Assembly (NCBI GenBank): GCA_964609365.1
Contig: CAZSRC010000001.1
Coordinates: 1-59,609, forward strand
Origin: GCA-002840305 sp964609365
GTDB taxonomy: Bacteria > Patescibacteriota > Patescibacteriia > Patescibacteriales > UBA12465
Direction: 5' to 3'
DNA length: 59,609 nucleotides
Within the stretch, counting starts at the first letter, position 1. Every line of letters starts with the position of its first letter. A program made the translations under genes and the position numbers. The notes beneath the pieces are model-generated. The model did no database searches, was not told the DNA's origin, and was given only the letters and a program-made list of their open reading frames with translations. This document shows, piece by piece, positions 58,950 to 59,609 of the stretch.

Positions 58950-59609
58950 TACAAACATTATCTATCCACACTATCGTATTATTTCCCCATGTTGCTGGAA
59001 CAAAAAGTAATCTAGCGGGTCCTTCATTTGGTGATCCTGGTATATTACTCAAGGTATATTCACTAAAAGTTGTACCTATATTAAAATTATTTCCAATCCA
59101 ATCATCAACCCATGAAGATGTGCTTGCATCATACCACCAACCTGCTGAGTCCTCTATCCATACTTCCAAGGCTTTAACGGGAGAATTAACATCAGCTTTA
59201 GCAAAAAAAGATAAGCTTGATATAGCTTGTGTAGCATCATTTATTGGAATGCCTATTTCCATACTGCCTTCTTGAGAGGAGTCTCCATTACCTATTTTAA
59301 AAGATTTTGTTCCTTGGTAAACATGAGATGGATTTGTTTCTATTTGTAAAATACCATCATCCTGGCCACTATAACTATAATAGTTAAGCGGAAAAATGGT
59401 ATTAGTCTCAAAGGAATGGTTTAAAATTAAATTTGAACCAGCATCATTTAGTCTCAAAGAAATATTATCTACAAAAGAAGTATCATTTTGACTAACAATC
59501 ATAAGGCTAACAACACTACCATTACCAATTACGGCCGGCATTATAAATTCTTGATAAGAGTTTGATAAATCAACCGCTCGAAAATAATTTGGATTAAATG
59601 GATTTTGAG
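58942..59609 (-). CDS. Carbohydrate-binding-type surface protein, C-terminal fragment
   Basis: The minus-strand frame stays open to the window edge (no stop in 59542-59609), so the ATG at 59539-59541 is internal and about 222 C-terminal residues are seen. Sequence: beta-sandwich features of galactose-binding-like/CBM modules, with NLILNHSFETN, YQGTKSFKIGN, LSFFAKADVNSPVKALEVWIED and IVWIDNVCIN. A preceding unit ends in TSFVDNISLRLNDAG, the usual end of a CBM4/9/22-like domain, so at least two modules are in tandem. Likely exported; the N-terminal part and any catalytic domain lie outside. Confidence 0.8.
   Translation of the reverse strand, partial: QNPFNPNYFRAVDLSNSYQEFIMPAVIGNGSVVSLMIVSQNDTSFVDNISLRLNDAGSNLILNHSFETNTIFPLNYYSYSGQDDGILQIETNPSHVYQGTKSFKIGNGDSSQEGSMEIGIPINDATQAISSLSFFAKADVNSPVKALEVWIEDSAGWWYDASTSSWVDDWIGNNFNIGTTFSEYTLSNIPGSPNEGPARLLFVPATWGNNTIVWIDNVCIN

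Noticed and set aside
1..59609. CRISPR arrays, rRNA and tRNA genes
   Set aside because: No regularly spaced repeats and no recognisable rRNA or cloverleaf sequences were seen in the intergenic regions; a covariance search would settle tRNA absence.
1..59609. Alternative genetic code 25 (TGA as glycine)
   Set aside because: TGA ends complete genes such as hppA and gltX at the expected lengths and does not interrupt conserved domains.

Overview
AT-rich chromosomal segment of a bacterium that looks like a member of the Candidate Phyla Radiation (Patescibacteria). The grounds are short and divergent but intact housekeeping genes, gene starts that mostly lack a Shine-Dalgarno sequence, a single Xer recombinase, a membrane VirB4/VirD4-like ATPase paired with a small acidic-basic protein, a pyrophosphate-driven ion pump, and a GH3-family protein. 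TGA is used as a normal stop (for example hppA and gltX), so code 25 is not in use. I see no rRNA, tRNA, CRISPR array, IS element or prophage, and no gene-free stretch above 300 bases.

Layout. Bases 1-3824: surface or secreted proteins (FISUMP fragment, propeller-like protein, Wzz-like chain-length regulator, beta-rich secreted protein), each with its own promoter. 3930-8463: rpmA diverging from a ferredoxin - small protein - T4SS-like ATPase - uppP operon. 8536-10492 (minus): secE-nusG-rplK-rplA with a predicted L1-binding mRNA element just before rplA. 10649-15417 (plus): tight operon of a membrane protein, rsmI, cvpA, tsaC and ctpA. 15469-21665: pyrG plus minus-strand genes including two lipoproteins with Bacteroidota-style signal peptides, a GT4 glycosyltransferase and CorA. 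21848-26126: a WecG-type glycosyltransferase fused to a NUDIX domain, gltX, engB and a YiiX-like permuted papain-fold protein. 26634-31318: hppA, a tiny basic protein, typA, a YgjP-like peptidase. 31315-33752 (minus): greA, mscS, DUF389 and a small GIY-YIG-like protein, diverging from lexA. 34667-40656: hemerythrin, aspS, GH3, membrane protein, HEXXH protein, DUF378. 40761-53368: leuS, dnaX, serS, phosphoesterase, GHL15/FG-GAP protein, large membrane-anchored protein, alr, ftsQ. 53520-59609: xer, M23 peptidase, UvrD helicase with an inserted DnaQ-like exonuclease, rnhB, and an incomplete carbohydrate-binding-type protein.

Themes. Several genes serve the cell envelope and division (uppP, alr, ftsQ, M23, ctpA, glycosyltransferases, Wzz). 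Promoters are unusually readable: many are TTGACA-17-TATAAT, often with an extended TGn, and several carry inverted repeats or tandem -35 boxes. The most novel signal is a leader RNA of about 85 nt, present in two copies upstream of two unrelated exported-protein genes (2922-3011 plus, 18058-18145 minus). The copies share primary sequence, have compensatory base-pair changes in the stem, and are followed by a strong Shine-Dalgarno that nearly all other genes here lack.
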